Assembly (NCBI GenBank): GCA_963765625.1 | Contig: CAVXXD010000005.1 | Span: 372,001-436,000, forward strand | DNA from: CAVXXD01 sp963765625 | Lineage (GTDB): Bacteria; Actinomycetota; Geothermincolia; Geothermincolales; Geothermincolaceae | Direction of reading: 5' to 3' | DNA length: 64,000 nt | Position numbers and translations under genes: made by a program | Notes under the pieces: generated by a model | What the model was told of the DNA's origin: nothing | What the model saw: the letters and a program-made list of their open reading frames with translations, nothing else | Databases searched by the model: none | In this document: piece by piece, positions 43,966 to 54,643 of the stretch | Position numbering within the stretch: position 1 is the stretch's first letter | How the letters are laid out: every line of letters starts with the position of its first letter

Positions 43966-44585
43966 GTCTTCCAGCAACACCACTTTGCTTTTATCCCAGA
44001 TCCACAGCTGCATGATTCATTTCTCTCCGGCTTGCGCCAGGGCGGCAACGCAAGTGAAGGGTCTGGCGGCGCAGGTTCGCAATTTCCATGTGGCGCTTCC
44101 TCAACAGGCCAAATTTTTGTTTCCCGCCAAATCCATTCGCAGGCAAGATGTTTTCTAGCCAAATCAAACAAGCACAACAAACCGTCCCTCTGTTTCCACT
44201 TCCGCTCATCCGGATCATTCTTAAAGTAGAGGCATAAGCCTGTTTCACTAATACGGTGCACTGATGCTTCATGTCGCCGGGCCTGTGAGCCAGAACAAAC
44301 GGGTCATGTTATCGGGTGAAAGAATAAATACCGCAGCAAGTCGATAACACCCGTAACGGCCTTCCGCACGAGCTGTGTACGCTAAAAGGTCTCCCGGCTC
44401 TATGTCAAAGCAGCTACAGATCTCCCTCAGGTCAGGGTTCTGCTCGATATCGTCAGCGTTCAGCTCCGTTTTATTGACTTATCCTCTCGCAAGCTTGCTC
44501 CCTCTAGAGGCGATTACCTGGGAAGATGCTCCCACCAACGAGCCGCCTTGCCAAGTTTTCTTGTTTCTCTTATATTTTCCGCCAT
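43962..44585 (-). pseudogene. CBASS E2-like (Cap2-short) protein with SEC-C tail, frameshifted
   Basis: The first ATG (44585) overlaps the end of the CD-NTase gene and reads MAENIRETRKLGKAARWWEHL before a stop; further frames continue as EGRYGCYRLAAVFILSPDN and, one base away, RRHEASVHRISETGLCLYFKND, DLARKHLACEWIWRETKIWPVEEAPHG and a C-terminal PERNESCSCGSGIKAKWCC. The HRISETGLCLY and W-x-W blocks match the E2-like domain of type II-short CBASS, with the catalytic Cys in LCLY. The tail is a SEC-C zinc motif. Such proteins conjugate or prime the cyclase. At least two frame changes and one stop are needed, so it is damaged or misassembled. Confidence 0.65.
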
Positions 44586-45588
44586 GATCGAGCCTCTATA
44601 GTTGGACGGCCTCTCCCTACATATATGCCTGCACCCACAACGCCTGCTGTTCTATCCGCCAGTGATGCTGCAATCTTTTCAGGCGACGTCGAGGGGGCGG
44701 GGAACGCGGGGCCAAAAACTTCAACCCATGCGTCAAGGGCTTCGCCGACATCGTTCTTCTCGTAAGCATTATGGGCAGCATTCCTTGCGCGTTTCACCGC
44801 TTCACGCGCTTCGACCCGCTCCTTCCAATCAAGCAGTTCATCGACAAAATGATTCGGCAACCTGGATCGGGAGTATACATGCCAGGTGCAAGAGCATCGT
44901 ATGCGGCATCAAAGAAAGCTACTATCACATCTGCATACTCCAACTTTTCATGCAAGTTCCAAAATAGAATTGATTCTGCATGATAGCTTCGTAAAGGCTT
45001 GTGGTTAACACTCCAGGCCTTAGTCAGCCAATACTTCACCAACCTTACAGAGGGAACGTAGATGCCCCCGCATTGCCCATTCTTCTCAACCGCTGCTTCC
45101 AACTGACCACGTGGGTGTTCTAGCGTCCAGTCATCTCTCCCCTCATCGGGCCTATAACAAGCAAGCAACAACCCGTCCTGGCCACTAGGTGGATTAAGGG
45201 CTGCAACAAGGTCGATGGTGAACTCGTAATCATTTAATGAGAGCCGGACTGAGCGAACGCGTTTATCTGTTCTTCGAACTAATTCCGAACTCCTGGCTGC
45301 CTCCCTGATTGCCTCCAGCGCAGTTTCTGCCGATGCAAAATACTTTCCTTCTGGGTCGTCAAGGACCACGATGATATCTATGTCCTTAATCCTTACTGAT
45401 TGAACTCGTCGCCCATAGGAGCCAGATAGAAACGTCTCTACATGTTCTGGTAATTCCTGGGATATTGTGTCTCGTATTTGAGGATGGATTTCTTTCGCTT
45501 CATCATTCTGCTTCTGAGGGACTCGAACAATATCTCTCTCGAAATGCTCAAATGCTTTCTGCACGGTATCTATTCGCTCATTCGACAT
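44570..45588 (-). pseudogene. CBASS cyclase (CD-NTase), one frameshift
   Basis: About 340 residues after joining two frames near 44858. The nucleotidyltransferase signature is FLSGSYGRRVQSVRIKDIDIIVVLD (G56, S57, D69, D71), with the third acid D125 in YEFTIDLVAAL. A helical domain follows with SVRLVKYWLTKAW. The second frame gives LPNHFVDELLDWKERVEAREAVKRARNAAHNAY and ends SWRKI. CD-NTases make cyclic di- or trinucleotides on phage infection. The ATG at 45588 follows AGGAGG at eight bases. Downstream come the E2-like gene and the TIR-SAVED effector, each overlapping the next. A SAVED effector suggests a cyclic trinucleotide product. Confidence 0.82.
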
Positions 45589-45745
45589 ATTCAATGCCTC
45601 CTTAATTTATTCTCACTGAACATCTACCATTTATTTCCATATTAACTCCGTGTAACGACATTTCTCTTGTTCCAGAGTCAGGAGTCAACAGCTTAAACGG
45701 TTGTTATGCTCTATGGCAGTTAAAGCAGGTTAATGGGGCAGGAAA

Positions 45746-46444
45746 TTATCCTAAAGTGGACTCGATATATCGTTCTAACATATCCATGAAACGAAAATCG
45801 TATTCATAACCAACATGATCAACGTTCCATAGCCCGCTCTTTCGGATGGCCTCTCTGGGGCTGTGGTTCCCCAGCCATTCATTACTGCGGAGGCTTAATA
45901 TTGCTTCCGACCCACTGAGCAACCCTATGGCGTTCCTTTCAATATGGGCACGGTCGCTCTGTGGACCAGGCTCATCATCAACATCAATCCAGATGACCGA
46001 CATCTTGCCGATATATTCAGAAACGAACTTCTCAAGTGGCTCTTCTGTTCTCCTTGTTTCTTTCGGGGCGCTCGACCCCTTGCCCCAGGTTGGAAGTCCG
46101 AGCTCATGGTTCAGAGCCATCATCGCCATCCCGGCGTGCAGGCGGAAAATGGAGCTCCTATGGTTACCTGTTCCATCGCTATTCCCCCTATGCGCCCTCA
46201 AGCGTCCCCAGAGGGTTGACCTTGAACCCGTGCTTACAGCATGCGTTCCTACCCTGACGATTCTTGGCACGGTTGGGTCATTGCTGCACCCCTCTCCGGG
46301 TTCGGATATAAAATAGACGCCGCGCCTGGGCCAGCCCAATCGTCCATTACATTCACCGAGAATTCTTCCTCCTCCTAAGCCATTCCTCAGCTCTTGTATA
46401 AGAGCATAGAAACGGGTTAGGTGTTCTTCCCTTATTTCAGTCAT
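45746..46444 (-). CDS. GIY-YIG-like nuclease-fold protein
   Basis: 232 residues. GRLGWPRRGVYFISEPGE and, about 25 residues later, PRIVRVGTHAVSTGSRSTLWGRLRAH follow the GIY-YIG layout (G-V-Y-F then R-V-G, and an R/H-containing helix), with a glutamate expected later. The rest (SVIWIDVDDEPGPQSDRAHIERNAIGLLSG) is the conserved companion of this protein type. The ATG overlaps the end of the DUF6884 gene. It lies about 150 bases upstream of the CD-NTase, so it may belong to the same defence operon. Nuclease activity is not certain. Confidence 0.7.
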   Translation of the reverse strand: MTEIREEHLTRFYALIQELRNGLGGGRILGECNGRLGWPRRGVYFISEPGEGCSNDPTVPRIVRVGTHAVSTGSRSTLWGRLRAHRGNSDGTGNHRSSIFRLHAGMAMMALNHELGLPTWGKGSSAPKETRRTEEPLEKFVSEYIGKMSVIWIDVDDEPGPQSDRAHIERNAIGLLSGSEAILSLRSNEWLGNHSPREAIRKSGLWNVDHVGYEYDFRFMDMLERYIESTLG

Positions 46445-46862
46445 CAGCAAGCTCTTTGTTCAGCCATCCACCCCATTTGAACTGGGTGACGCCTTTGAGG
46501 GGAGTCAGGACCTCGCATCCGTATTCTTCCAGAAGTGGCTTCAACTCACCCCAGTATTTCTGACCGCCGAGTATGGTGACCCTGTCTTTCGGCGCTATTA
46601 CCTCGGTCAATTGCCGGAAGACACCACTCGCCCATTCTTTCCTCTCGGCCTTCGACATTTCATTCAAGGTAAGCTCATACGGGTCGATCGCTTGGCCCGG
46701 CTCCAGCAACCCATACTTAGCCGATAGGATATACCACCTTTCAGCTCTCTTGGCGGCCAGGGCCTTAAGCTTCCTAAAATTTGGCGATACATACAACTCC
46801 GACGCGAGCGACCTCTTCGCCTGTTTCGTCTTAACGCATGTTATCAAGTAAATGCTTGCCAC
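46437..46862 (-). CDS. DUF6884 family protein
   Basis: 141 residues with the family pattern: IYLITCVKTKQAKRSLASELYVSPNFRKLKALA, ERWYILSAKYGLLEPGQAIDPYELTL, and WASGVFRQLTEVIAPKDRVTILGGQKYWGELKPLL. Function is unknown; the fold is thought to be Rossmann-like, and the family often sits in defence or mobile regions beside GIY-YIG-like genes, as here. The GTG start is preceded by GGAGG. It would be the first gene of a five-gene run that ends in the CBASS effector. Confidence 0.8.
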   Translation of the reverse strand: MASIYLITCVKTKQAKRSLASELYVSPNFRKLKALAAKRAERWYILSAKYGLLEPGQAIDPYELTLNEMSKAERKEWASGVFRQLTEVIAPKDRVTILGGQKYWGELKPLLEEYGCEVLTPLKGVTQFKWGGWLNKELADD

Positions 46863-47819
46863 CTCAGCCTCCCAGATAATCCATGCCTAGTCACAATTGA
46901 AAAAGATATTTCATGCATTAAATAACGTTAACGAGCTCTTTAAATTTCAGATTAATTTTCTACAAGTGTAGGGAGCCTCCGGAGAGGCCCCCTCTTGCAA
47001 CTGTCTGGTCAGACAAATCCATTATACCGATGATGACCGCTACAATTCTATTTGTTTCAAGGTTATGAGTGCTTCCTTCAATTAACCCCCCTCTTTGGGG
47101 ACCGGCATCACTGCCGGGCCATGGAGTCTTCCACCCCCCCTCATCCCGGCTCAGCAACAACCCCTGAAGGCCCAACATCCAAGTCCCTTAAGGTCCAGCA
47201 TGGCCCTGCAGCAGCGCCCACCGGCCGCGGGTCTGCCTCCCCCCTCAACCCCCCGGCATCCCCCGCGGCCGGCCGCCGCCAAGCCCATATTTCAAGCCCT
47301 GATCATCAGGCTGTAAAGGATAAGCCTGGAAGAATAACATGTTTATGCAGAACAGTTTGAGCACCAGCACCTAAATCGTCATGCTTAGTCTCATAACGTC
47401 GGAAAGCCATACTATGCCTGCTCAAACCTGGTTGCAGCTCCCAAACAATATACAGAGCCCCCCTTCAAAATCCTCCAGAAATCTGAGAGCCCAAAGCGCC
47501 CCCTTTGCGAAAATCTTCCACCGGGCACACCTGCCGAGCCCGCACCAGGCCCAACCGCAAAGAGGGCGCGCCACTATCAAATCCTCGATCCAGCGCCTGT
47601 AATTTCTCTATTTCCACCGGCGGGAAAGACCTTGCAGCCAAGACTTTTCCCGCCTTGCTATATCCTTTTCCCTGGTCCTGCATACATCGCCTCATACCTT
47701 TTCCGGGCTCTGCCTCAAGCCCTGGATTCTGTACCGATAAGCTCTGATGCAGGGTCCCCATCTGCCCCCCCCATGGGAAAAGCTCGACGATTGAGCCGGA
47801 TTGGATTCGAGCATCACGT
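46863..47819. other. Gene-poor spacer
   Basis: The first part is AT-rich, the second (about 47090-47290) is extremely C-rich on this strand with runs such as CCCCCCTC. A 134-codon frame on the reverse strand covers 47465-47869, but its composition is unlike neighbouring genes and it reads into an IS end relic. I see no supported gene. Confidence 0.5.
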
Positions 47820-47879
47820 TGCTTATGGTCAAATAAAAAAGCACCGATTATAGTCATCGAGAAGTGCACCGCTCACGCC
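47820..47879. mobile_element. Relic of an IS21-type terminal repeat
   Basis: TGCTTATGGTCAAATAAA, GCACCGATTATAGTCAT and AAGTGCACCGCTCACGCC closely follow the end of the IS21 element at 54496 (TGT..ATG, GCACCGATTCTGGTCAT, AAGTGCACCGCTCACGCC). Only this end remains. Confidence 0.75.
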
Positions 47880-47883
47880 GCTG

Positions 47884-47949
47884 TTCATCAGGCCCCTGCC
47901 TGCATTCTGATGAACGTAATATACAATATCGGCGGTTTTCCGATATTGG
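47884..47949. repeat. Two adjacent perfect hairpins
   Basis: GTTCATCAG pairs with CTGATGAAC (47884-47916), and CAATATCGG pairs with CCGATATTG (47925-47949). They lie in the spacer beside the IS end relic. The role is unknown. Confidence 0.6.
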
Positions 47950-48075
47950 CATTAATTAGGTTCCGTTTTGGCGGTAGTGATAATACGCCTCAAGGGAGCG
48001 GCGCTCCGGCCAAGCCAAAAGCGGTTCAATAAACATACCCGATATCTCGTGAGGCAAATAAAAGTGTCGGCAAGT

Positions 48076-49155
48076 TTATTGTTGCTGAGATCCTTCCCAT
48101 CCAATCTCTAACTTATATATGCAGAAAGGGCTCTTGTCGTCTTTCGTGTAAGGTCTACTATGCATATAGTAGTAAGGGTCAGGCGGAGAATCCTGTTGAT
48201 AGGGATTCAAAACTGTAAGCTTCTCTATTGCCTCACCATTCTTGGTGAACAAGAATTGTTCTGTTCCGGTGCCAAGGCAGATAAAGGGCGGTTCATCTGT
48301 GCCCTCAACCACTTGGACATTCTTATAATATACGGTGAACATCTCGGAGATGTTATTTGAATCATCAATTTTGTATAGTGTTGCGCCCAGCTCGGGTTGC
48401 CTTATTTCGCTTGCATAGTACACGTTCCCTTCCTCATCAATGTTGGAGATATTAGTGCCCCATTCCACGGGAAGAACACGTCTATCCAGGATTCTTGTTA
48501 AAGAAGAGTCGACTTCGTACAAGATCGCTGGAGAGCGTAAGCTGCTACTGTCCCTCCCAAAGATAAACACATTGCCACGGGGATCGATTTCAAGACGATT
48601 CAGCCTAAAATCCAATTCATCATTTTCGGGGACCGTAAATGAAAGTAACTCGTCGGTCTCAAAACAATAGCTATAAAAAGTGGAGTTCCCGTAAGAATAC
48701 ATATACATGCGATCGATACCACCAATGATGGCCCATGGAACAGGGACGTCCTCATTACCTGGGAATCTCTTTCTTGCTACCTCACCGATGAATGCTCCAT
48801 CCTTATCATATTTCAGATATCTATAATTCATCGTGTCATCTATGTATATGGCTCCTTCTACGTCTATACAAAATTGTTGTGGCCCGACGTAAATACTATT
48901 GCTCTCCACGCTTTTCTCGAAAGCATCATTTATGTACCCTACTTCATACTTACCGTTCCCCCAACCAAGTTCCAGCTTCTTAACAATTTGCGCGGGATAT
49001 GGCTCTGCTGATGTGACTTCAATTTGTTCAAGTGGTTCAGGATTTTGCGTGCCAGTCCTTTCCCCGACATGTAGGGCCAATATAATAACAATAAAACAGG
49101 CGAGGGCTAGTAGGACAATTGCTATTAAATACTTGATAGTGCTTCTTCTTTTCAT
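48076..49155 (-). CDS. Membrane-anchored beta-propeller-like exported protein
   Basis: 359 residues. An N-terminal anchor (YLIAIVLLALACFIVIILAL) is followed by an exported region with repeated beta-strand units such as VGPQQFCIDVEGAIYIDDTMNYRYLKYDKDGAFIGEV, NRLEIDPRGNVFIFGRDSS and SNIDEEGNVYYASEI, i.e. D-x-x-G-N/A-x-Y/F. This is NHL/beta-propeller style. There is no catalytic motif. It follows the giant lipoprotein gene on the same strand with 13 bases between, so the two are probably cotranscribed. A comparable anchored propeller gene sits after the second giant gene. Confidence 0.7.
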   Translation of the reverse strand: MKRRSTIKYLIAIVLLALACFIVIILALHVGERTGTQNPEPLEQIEVTSAEPYPAQIVKKLELGWGNGKYEVGYINDAFEKSVESNSIYVGPQQFCIDVEGAIYIDDTMNYRYLKYDKDGAFIGEVARKRFPGNEDVPVPWAIIGGIDRMYMYSYGNSTFYSYCFETDELLSFTVPENDELDFRLNRLEIDPRGNVFIFGRDSSSLRSPAILYEVDSSLTRILDRRVLPVEWGTNISNIDEEGNVYYASEIRQPELGATLYKIDDSNNISEMFTVYYKNVQVVEGTDEPPFICLGTGTEQFLFTKNGEAIEKLTVLNPYQQDSPPDPYYYMHSRPYTKDDKSPFCIYKLEIGWEGSQQQ

Positions 49156-49168
49156 AGCATCCCCTTCA

Positions 49169-52100
49169 CTACCTTGTGCATTCTGCGGGATAACCTACAA
49201 TTGAAACCTGATAAGCTTTCTCTAGATTAAAGAACTCACAGATATTCTGTCCGCCAACAGATATTTCATTATAAGTTCTAACCTTTTTCATACTATCACT
49301 CGCTCCCATAACTTGGGTTATTACGCCATCCTCAACCTTAGTCACTATTGCAGAATGATTGGGGTTATAGTCCGGCCCATCGTGGTAAACAACAATGACG
49401 TCGCCTACTTGAGCATGAAAGCTCTTATAGTCAAGCGCATTGATCTTAAAAATACCGCGCGAGCCCTGGTCAATATATTTCTGCACAAGGAACCGGCAAT
49501 GATAGAAATATCTCTCCCAGTTCCATGATCTTAGCGTCAGCATTGGATCTGATGCATCCCATCTTACTAAGTGAATACGCCAGAGACACCGCCAACCCCT
49601 ATCTAGCTCAGGAAAGCAACCTGCCAGAACATAGTTCCTCATGATACTCCGAATATCTACGCCTGACTTATCATAGCAATATGCGGGTACACCAGTACAA
49701 GGTATTCCATTCTCGTCAATAAAGACATCGTAAAGCTGCGTTATGTCCTCAGTGCCAAAATCTGGATTGAACTTTATTCCGTCTAGTTCATTAGCGCTAT
49801 AGACCACTTGATTCAAGTCTAATTTCTGCCCTTCATCAAAAACCAAATCAATATAGCCTGTATACAATAGGAATTCTCTGTATTGATAATCTTGGTAAGT
49901 AGAATATGCTGGGTTTAAAGCTTCAATGTACTCTAGGCTTATGCACTTTTTGTCTTCCCCGGCAGAAAATAATAATGTATCTGGATATTCTCCAACTAAA
50001 CATACATAAAACGTATGTTTGTCTATCTGGGTTTTCTTCTCATCTAAAGAAACCTGCGGATCATCATCAGATACCTCTTCTTGCTTAAAGTCCGGATTAA
50101 ATGCGTGGACTCCCCCTTCGGAATCAAACCAAGAAGTAATATCGGTTCCTTTGCAATTGATAATTACGACAGACAGCACTTTTTCAGATGGCCAAGACTT
50201 GTTCTCGAAATCAAAACGATTTCCATCAGCTATCAGCGGTAATAAGTTTAGTACCAGTCTCGGATCCCATTCCGAGTGATTATAATAAACATTGTTGTCC
50301 TTTGATATTCCAGAGTAATTAAGTACGTATTCATAGTGTCCCGCAGTTTTATAGCTAGACAATGAAGTATCAAGGACTTCTGTCATTTCAAGGTTCTTGA
50401 CAGTGTTTGTATTTCTATACTTGACTTCAACGTCCCTTGTCACAACAATGCAATCTCCAAGAATAAATGTTCCATCCACTACACCATCTACTTCGATTTT
50501 AGGCGAATCGGCTTCAACAATATGGGCATGATACTCCGCATCCATGAGGACCTTATAGCCTTCTTCTGCTGGTTCAAGGCGTCCTTCTATACTGTAAGCA
50601 CTGATTTCTTTTACATAGGTCCATTCAATATACCGTTCTAGGTATGTAATTATTAAGTACTCAATCGCAATATCTGCATCTACGGTACATCCTCCTGACA
50701 ACTCTCCTGTAATAAGGTAAGCTCCCTCACCCGTTACTGGATCAAGAACCATCCATCCTTCTCCAACCCAGCCTAGATAGTCCAGTTGTTGTGTTGGGGT
50801 ATTAATGACGTAACCAGCCAGAATTGATTGCTTCATCTGCTCCTTCACATTCTGCGGAAGGGAAAGAGCAGAAAGGTCAGCGAGGCTGTTCTTGTCGATG
50901 TCTACAACTGGGATCGATATTTGATTTGCAAAGGCGATTAACTTGGCAGTAGAAACGGACTCTGAACCGAAATGCTTCTCAAGTACATATTGTTCACGGA
51001 AAGATTCTTCCAAGCCTGCTGCGAGAACAAATCCCCTTCTAAACGCCGATGTTTTACCGGCAGGAGTACTTGTTGAAAGGTCTGCATCTATGTAGCACCC
51101 CTGAGAATCAATAGCTGTTGTTACTCCGGCGACTTGTAACGGTTTCAAGGAAATGCCTACGGCTGCTTCCTGTGCGCCAGATGTAAGAGAGAGCCCGAAT
51201 ATCGAGGAGATCTCTTTGTCGTCCTCTTTACACATTGATATGTAAGTCATCGCACACGGCGAAAACAAGTCAAGCAAAGAACCAGAGCTTATTTTCCCTT
51301 CAACAGTCCCACCTGAAGAACCAGCAGGAGGAGTAAGTGCAACCGAAAAAGGCGCACCCCAAACAAGCGAATTATTAATATTATAGAATCTCGCAGGGCA
51401 AGTAAGCGTCAGCCCCCAGGAGGCAGATGAACCCATGGAACTGGAAGAGGTTTCAACTACGTTATCGCCCGCTCTTATCTCAGCTTTAAGATCCAGGAGA
51501 TACGCAGGAACCTGGTCAGCGTTATCATAGGATAGCAACAAGGTTTCATCCCCATCGGATGCTGGGAAGAAGTTGACTTCGATAGTGTTGTTGAGCAGAT
51601 CGATAAAATACGCTTCAAGTCTAGTTCCTGCAAGATCGAGGCTTACGCGCCAACGACAAGAATCAGGGAGCTCGCGTTCCTCGGACTCAGCTGAAACTAG
51701 AGCGTAGGGAAGGACGGGGGGCAGTACTCCCAATTCCGACGATACTATATGGCACGATCTCTCGAGATCGTTCGGAGAAAGATCTGGATTGAAGTTGTTA
51801 ATATAATCAATCGTCTTCTTTTTCAGGAACTCGACAAAGGTCTCCTGCCGCACGGAAGACAGGTACTCCTCCGATAAAGACTCGTAGCTTGCTCCCAGAG
51901 CGGAGATAATATCCACATCTGGCGTATAGAGCTCATACGTCTTATAAGACGCATCCAGGGGTATCCAGTCACGGGGACCCTGGCCTGCATCATTACCCCG
52001 GTAGTTGCCGTAGTTGACATAGGCTTCGGTCCAGGTCTGGGTGAGCTCCAGTTTGGACAGCGCTCCGCCCTCGATGATGCCGGTCGTCGGGATGCCGGCC

Positions 52101-53106
52101 GAGGCCAGCAGGCTCTGGGCGTCGGAGATGTTGTCGGTGGCGAGCCACGAGCAGGCCTGTGCGGCGGTGAGTTCGATTACTCCGGTGACGTAGCGGGCGG
52201 GGATGCCGGAGGCACGCAGCAGAGCGAGAAGCAGGTTGGCGGTGTCGGTGGAGTTGCCGGCGAGTTCGGCCAGGGTGCTGGCCGCTCCCTTGCGGGAGCC
52301 GAAGTAGCACTCGAAGTCGATGTTGTTGTGGACCCACTCGTAGATGGCCACGGGGTCGTTTCCCAGTTGAGAAGCCAGGGTGGTTATCTCCTCGGTCTTG
52401 GGAGCATCCATGGTCTCGGCCAGGTCATCATCTCCCGGCTCGACGGGAAGGGTGGAAGGAGTGAGGCCAGGGGCACCGGCCAGGTAGGCCGGGGCGATGG
52501 AGGCCCCATATACCGGGGGGATGGGAGTGTCGTCTTCGGCCAGGTGGGAAAGGTCTGAAGAAAGGATGGCCGGCTCGGGAGAGGCGAAGGCTTGGTCAAT
52601 AGTCTGAGAGAGCAGGCCGTAGGAGGCGGGGTTGTCGGGTGAGACCGAGTCGGCGGCGGCCTTGACGGAATCCAGGGCCGCGAGCACCTTGGCGCTCTCG
52701 GTATCGTAGCGCTCCTGTTTGGAGTCTAGCCCCAGTTCTTGTAGCTTGTCCCCCGCCTGGGTGACGGTGCCCGCGAGCTTGTTCGTGCTGTCCGCGACGG
52801 AGGCCTTGAGGGCTTCGGTATCGGTGGCGGCGCGGGCGGGGTCGGCGCCAACTCGGCCGCGGTGGCCGAGGAGGTGGTGAGGCCCGATATGGCTTCTTCC
52901 TGGGCCGAGGGGGCGGTGGCCTGTTGCTGCTGGGCCATCTGGGCCTGGATATCCTCGGGAGTGGCTGAAGCCTGGGAGGCCTGCCCAGCGGATTGAGGCT
53001 GCTGCGTGGCCCCGGAGCCGCAGGAGGAGAAGGGCACCAGGCTGATCATGACGAGCAGGGCCAGGGCCGCGGACAGTGGTCGCGTATAAGGAGTCTTCTT
53101 TATCAT
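49169..53106 (-). pseudogene. Giant lipoprotein with transglutaminase-like fold and amidase-like C-terminus, one frameshift
   Basis: Starts MIKKTPYTRPLSAALALLVM with a lipobox (FSSC), so it is a lipoprotein; ribosome binding site GGGAGG. Near 52852 the frame shifts by one and continues DPARAATDTEALKASV through about 1,290 residues. A transglutaminase-like domain lies at about residues 230-330 (IYEWVHNNIDFECYFGSRKGAASTLAELAGN, LLLALLRASGIPARYVTG), with no cysteine at the usual place. A long beta-rich middle follows (ESEERELPDSCRW, SSASWGLTLTCPARFYNINN, GWMVLDPVTGEGAYLI). The C-terminal about 150 residues (GDVIVVYHDGPDYNPNHSAIVT) resemble NlpC/amidase-6 folds. The middle is shared with the gene at 56968, the C-terminus is not. 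Confidence 0.7.
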
Positions 53107-53212
53107 TTTTGCCTCCCTGCAATCGCTCGTAGAAAGAATTCACCCAACATGTGTTTAAACAAAGCTGACAATATCATACCTGGATTTTCATGAGCTTTAC
53201 AACCAAGTATTC

Positions 53213-53341
53213 TAGTTCACAACGGCCACCTGCTGATCTTCGAAGGACCCAGCTACCGCGCAACCAGGATGATGCTACCGAATTGATGAAAACAGGGAAT
53301 TTTATTTGATGACGACAGGGAATTCTGCTTGACGAAAAACA
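53213..53341. mobile_element. Relic of the 3' end of the IS21 element found at 61282
   Basis: GCCACCTGCTGATCTTCGAA and GGACCCAGCTACCGC match the end of istB on the opposite strand, followed by the AGGGAATTTTATTTGATGA and AGGGAATTCTGCTTGACG repeats and the terminal GAAAAACA. About 130 bases remain with small internal deletions. Confidence 0.85.
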
Positions 53342-53464
53342 CCCCATCTCGGAGAGCTTGTCCCCTGCCTGGGTGACGATGCCCGTGAGCTTCTGTGTGC
53401 TATCGGCGATGGGGGCCTTCAGGGTCCCCGTTTCGTTAGCAGCGCGGGCGGGGTCGGCAGCCCG
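53342..53464 (-). pseudogene. Fragment of a third giant-lipoprotein paralogue
   Basis: The reverse strand reads ADPARAANETGTLKAPIADS and then TQKLTGIVTQAGDKLSEMG, closely matching ADPARAATDTEALKASVADS and TNKLAGTVTQAGDKLQELG of the gene at 49169. It directly abuts the IS relic, so that insertion probably broke it. Confidence 0.75.
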
Positions 53465-53468
53465 CTCT

Positions 53469-54495
53469 CTACACCTTACTTGAATCCTTGGATATAAAGA
53501 GCAATGTAATAAACACGATGAGCAATAAAGCTAAAATGAAAATAAGAGCAGTATATAAGAACCTAGGGAATTCAAAGTGCGAAGGTTCTTGCCAGGTGGT
53601 TCCACTGTCATGAGTGAATACTAACTTCATTGGAGACTTTACTTTCAAACCATGTGTCCACATCTGATATTCCATATCTCCGCAATATCCGATATAGAAA
53701 GTACTGTCGTCGACGAAACATTGCGGGTCAGACAAACAGGGAACATAGTCTGAGCGCACGCTGGACAAAAGAAGGTAATGTAACCGCAGCGAGTCGCCAT
53801 TGCTAACCAGCTGCCAGTTGTTCCCTCGGTCTTTGCTCAAGAACAGGTTTCCCGAGTCCTCAAAGCGGAAGAAAAGGAGATCCTTATCCATAGTAATGAC
53901 AAATCCTGGTACGACTGGAGACGTTTCGGTGTTTCCGACTAGTCTCATCCTTCCATAAGAGTTAAAAAAGCTTCCGTAATTCATAATCAGGGTACTTACA
54001 TCAAGCGACTTGAGCTCATCCTCGCTGGGAATCGCCTCTAACTTTTCCCAGGAAGCTCCTCCATCAAGGGTGCGGAACTGGCCCACCCAGAAAACCGTCA
54101 GGCTCAAGGGCAACAAGGTATCGGCTTGCGCCTCTTCCGGCAAACGATGCCTAGTCCACGTCGTTCCGGTATCACTGGTCGTGTAGATATATCTCTCCCG
54201 TTTGTTGCTGCGCTCATAGGTAGCTACCAGGGCCTCTTCCTCTGACAACGCCGAGGTTTTGATCACTGCTTCATACCCAGGGTCTCCAGCTGAAGTGTAC
54301 CCGGGGTTGACCAATGCACCATTGCGATTGATAGCAACGTCTCCTGCCCAACAGACATCACTATTGACTGCATACAAATAGCTATTCCCTGCCGCGTCTC
54401 CTTCAGATACGAAATATCTTGGTATGCAGTCTCTTGGCTTGAAGCTTGTCTCTTTCCAAGTCATTCCCCCATCCGAAGTCACGCGCACATAATCT
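53469..54495 (-). pseudogene. Anchored BNR/beta-propeller protein, 3' part, split by IS21
   Basis: Reads DYVRVTSDGGMTWKETSFKP and then repeated propeller strands with S/T-x-D-x-G-x-T/N-W (TSDTGTTWTRHRLPEE, FRTLDGGASWEKLE, LSKDRGNNWQLVSNGDS, FTHDSGTTWQEPSHF), i.e. BNR/Asp-box repeats, and ends with a membrane segment (FLYTALIFILALLLIVFITLLFI). Deleting 54490-56733 restores one frame of 406 codons with the part at 56734-56933. It resembles sialidase/photosystem-stability-type propellers without a catalytic signature. Confidence 0.8.
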
Positions 54496-54643
54496 TGTTG
54501 ATGTCAACGTAAAAGTGCACCGATTCTGGTCATTTAAAAGTGCACCGCTCACGCCTATTCTCCCTTCGTCCATTGCCGCTTAAGCAAACCAACTACATTT
54601 TTATTCCGCCGCACCATGTACATTTTTATCTGGCCACAAACAA

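Noticed and set aside
47465..47869. A 134-codon reverse frame in the spacer
   Set aside because: It starts within an IS end relic, has no ribosome binding site and no recognisable domain; kept as spacer.
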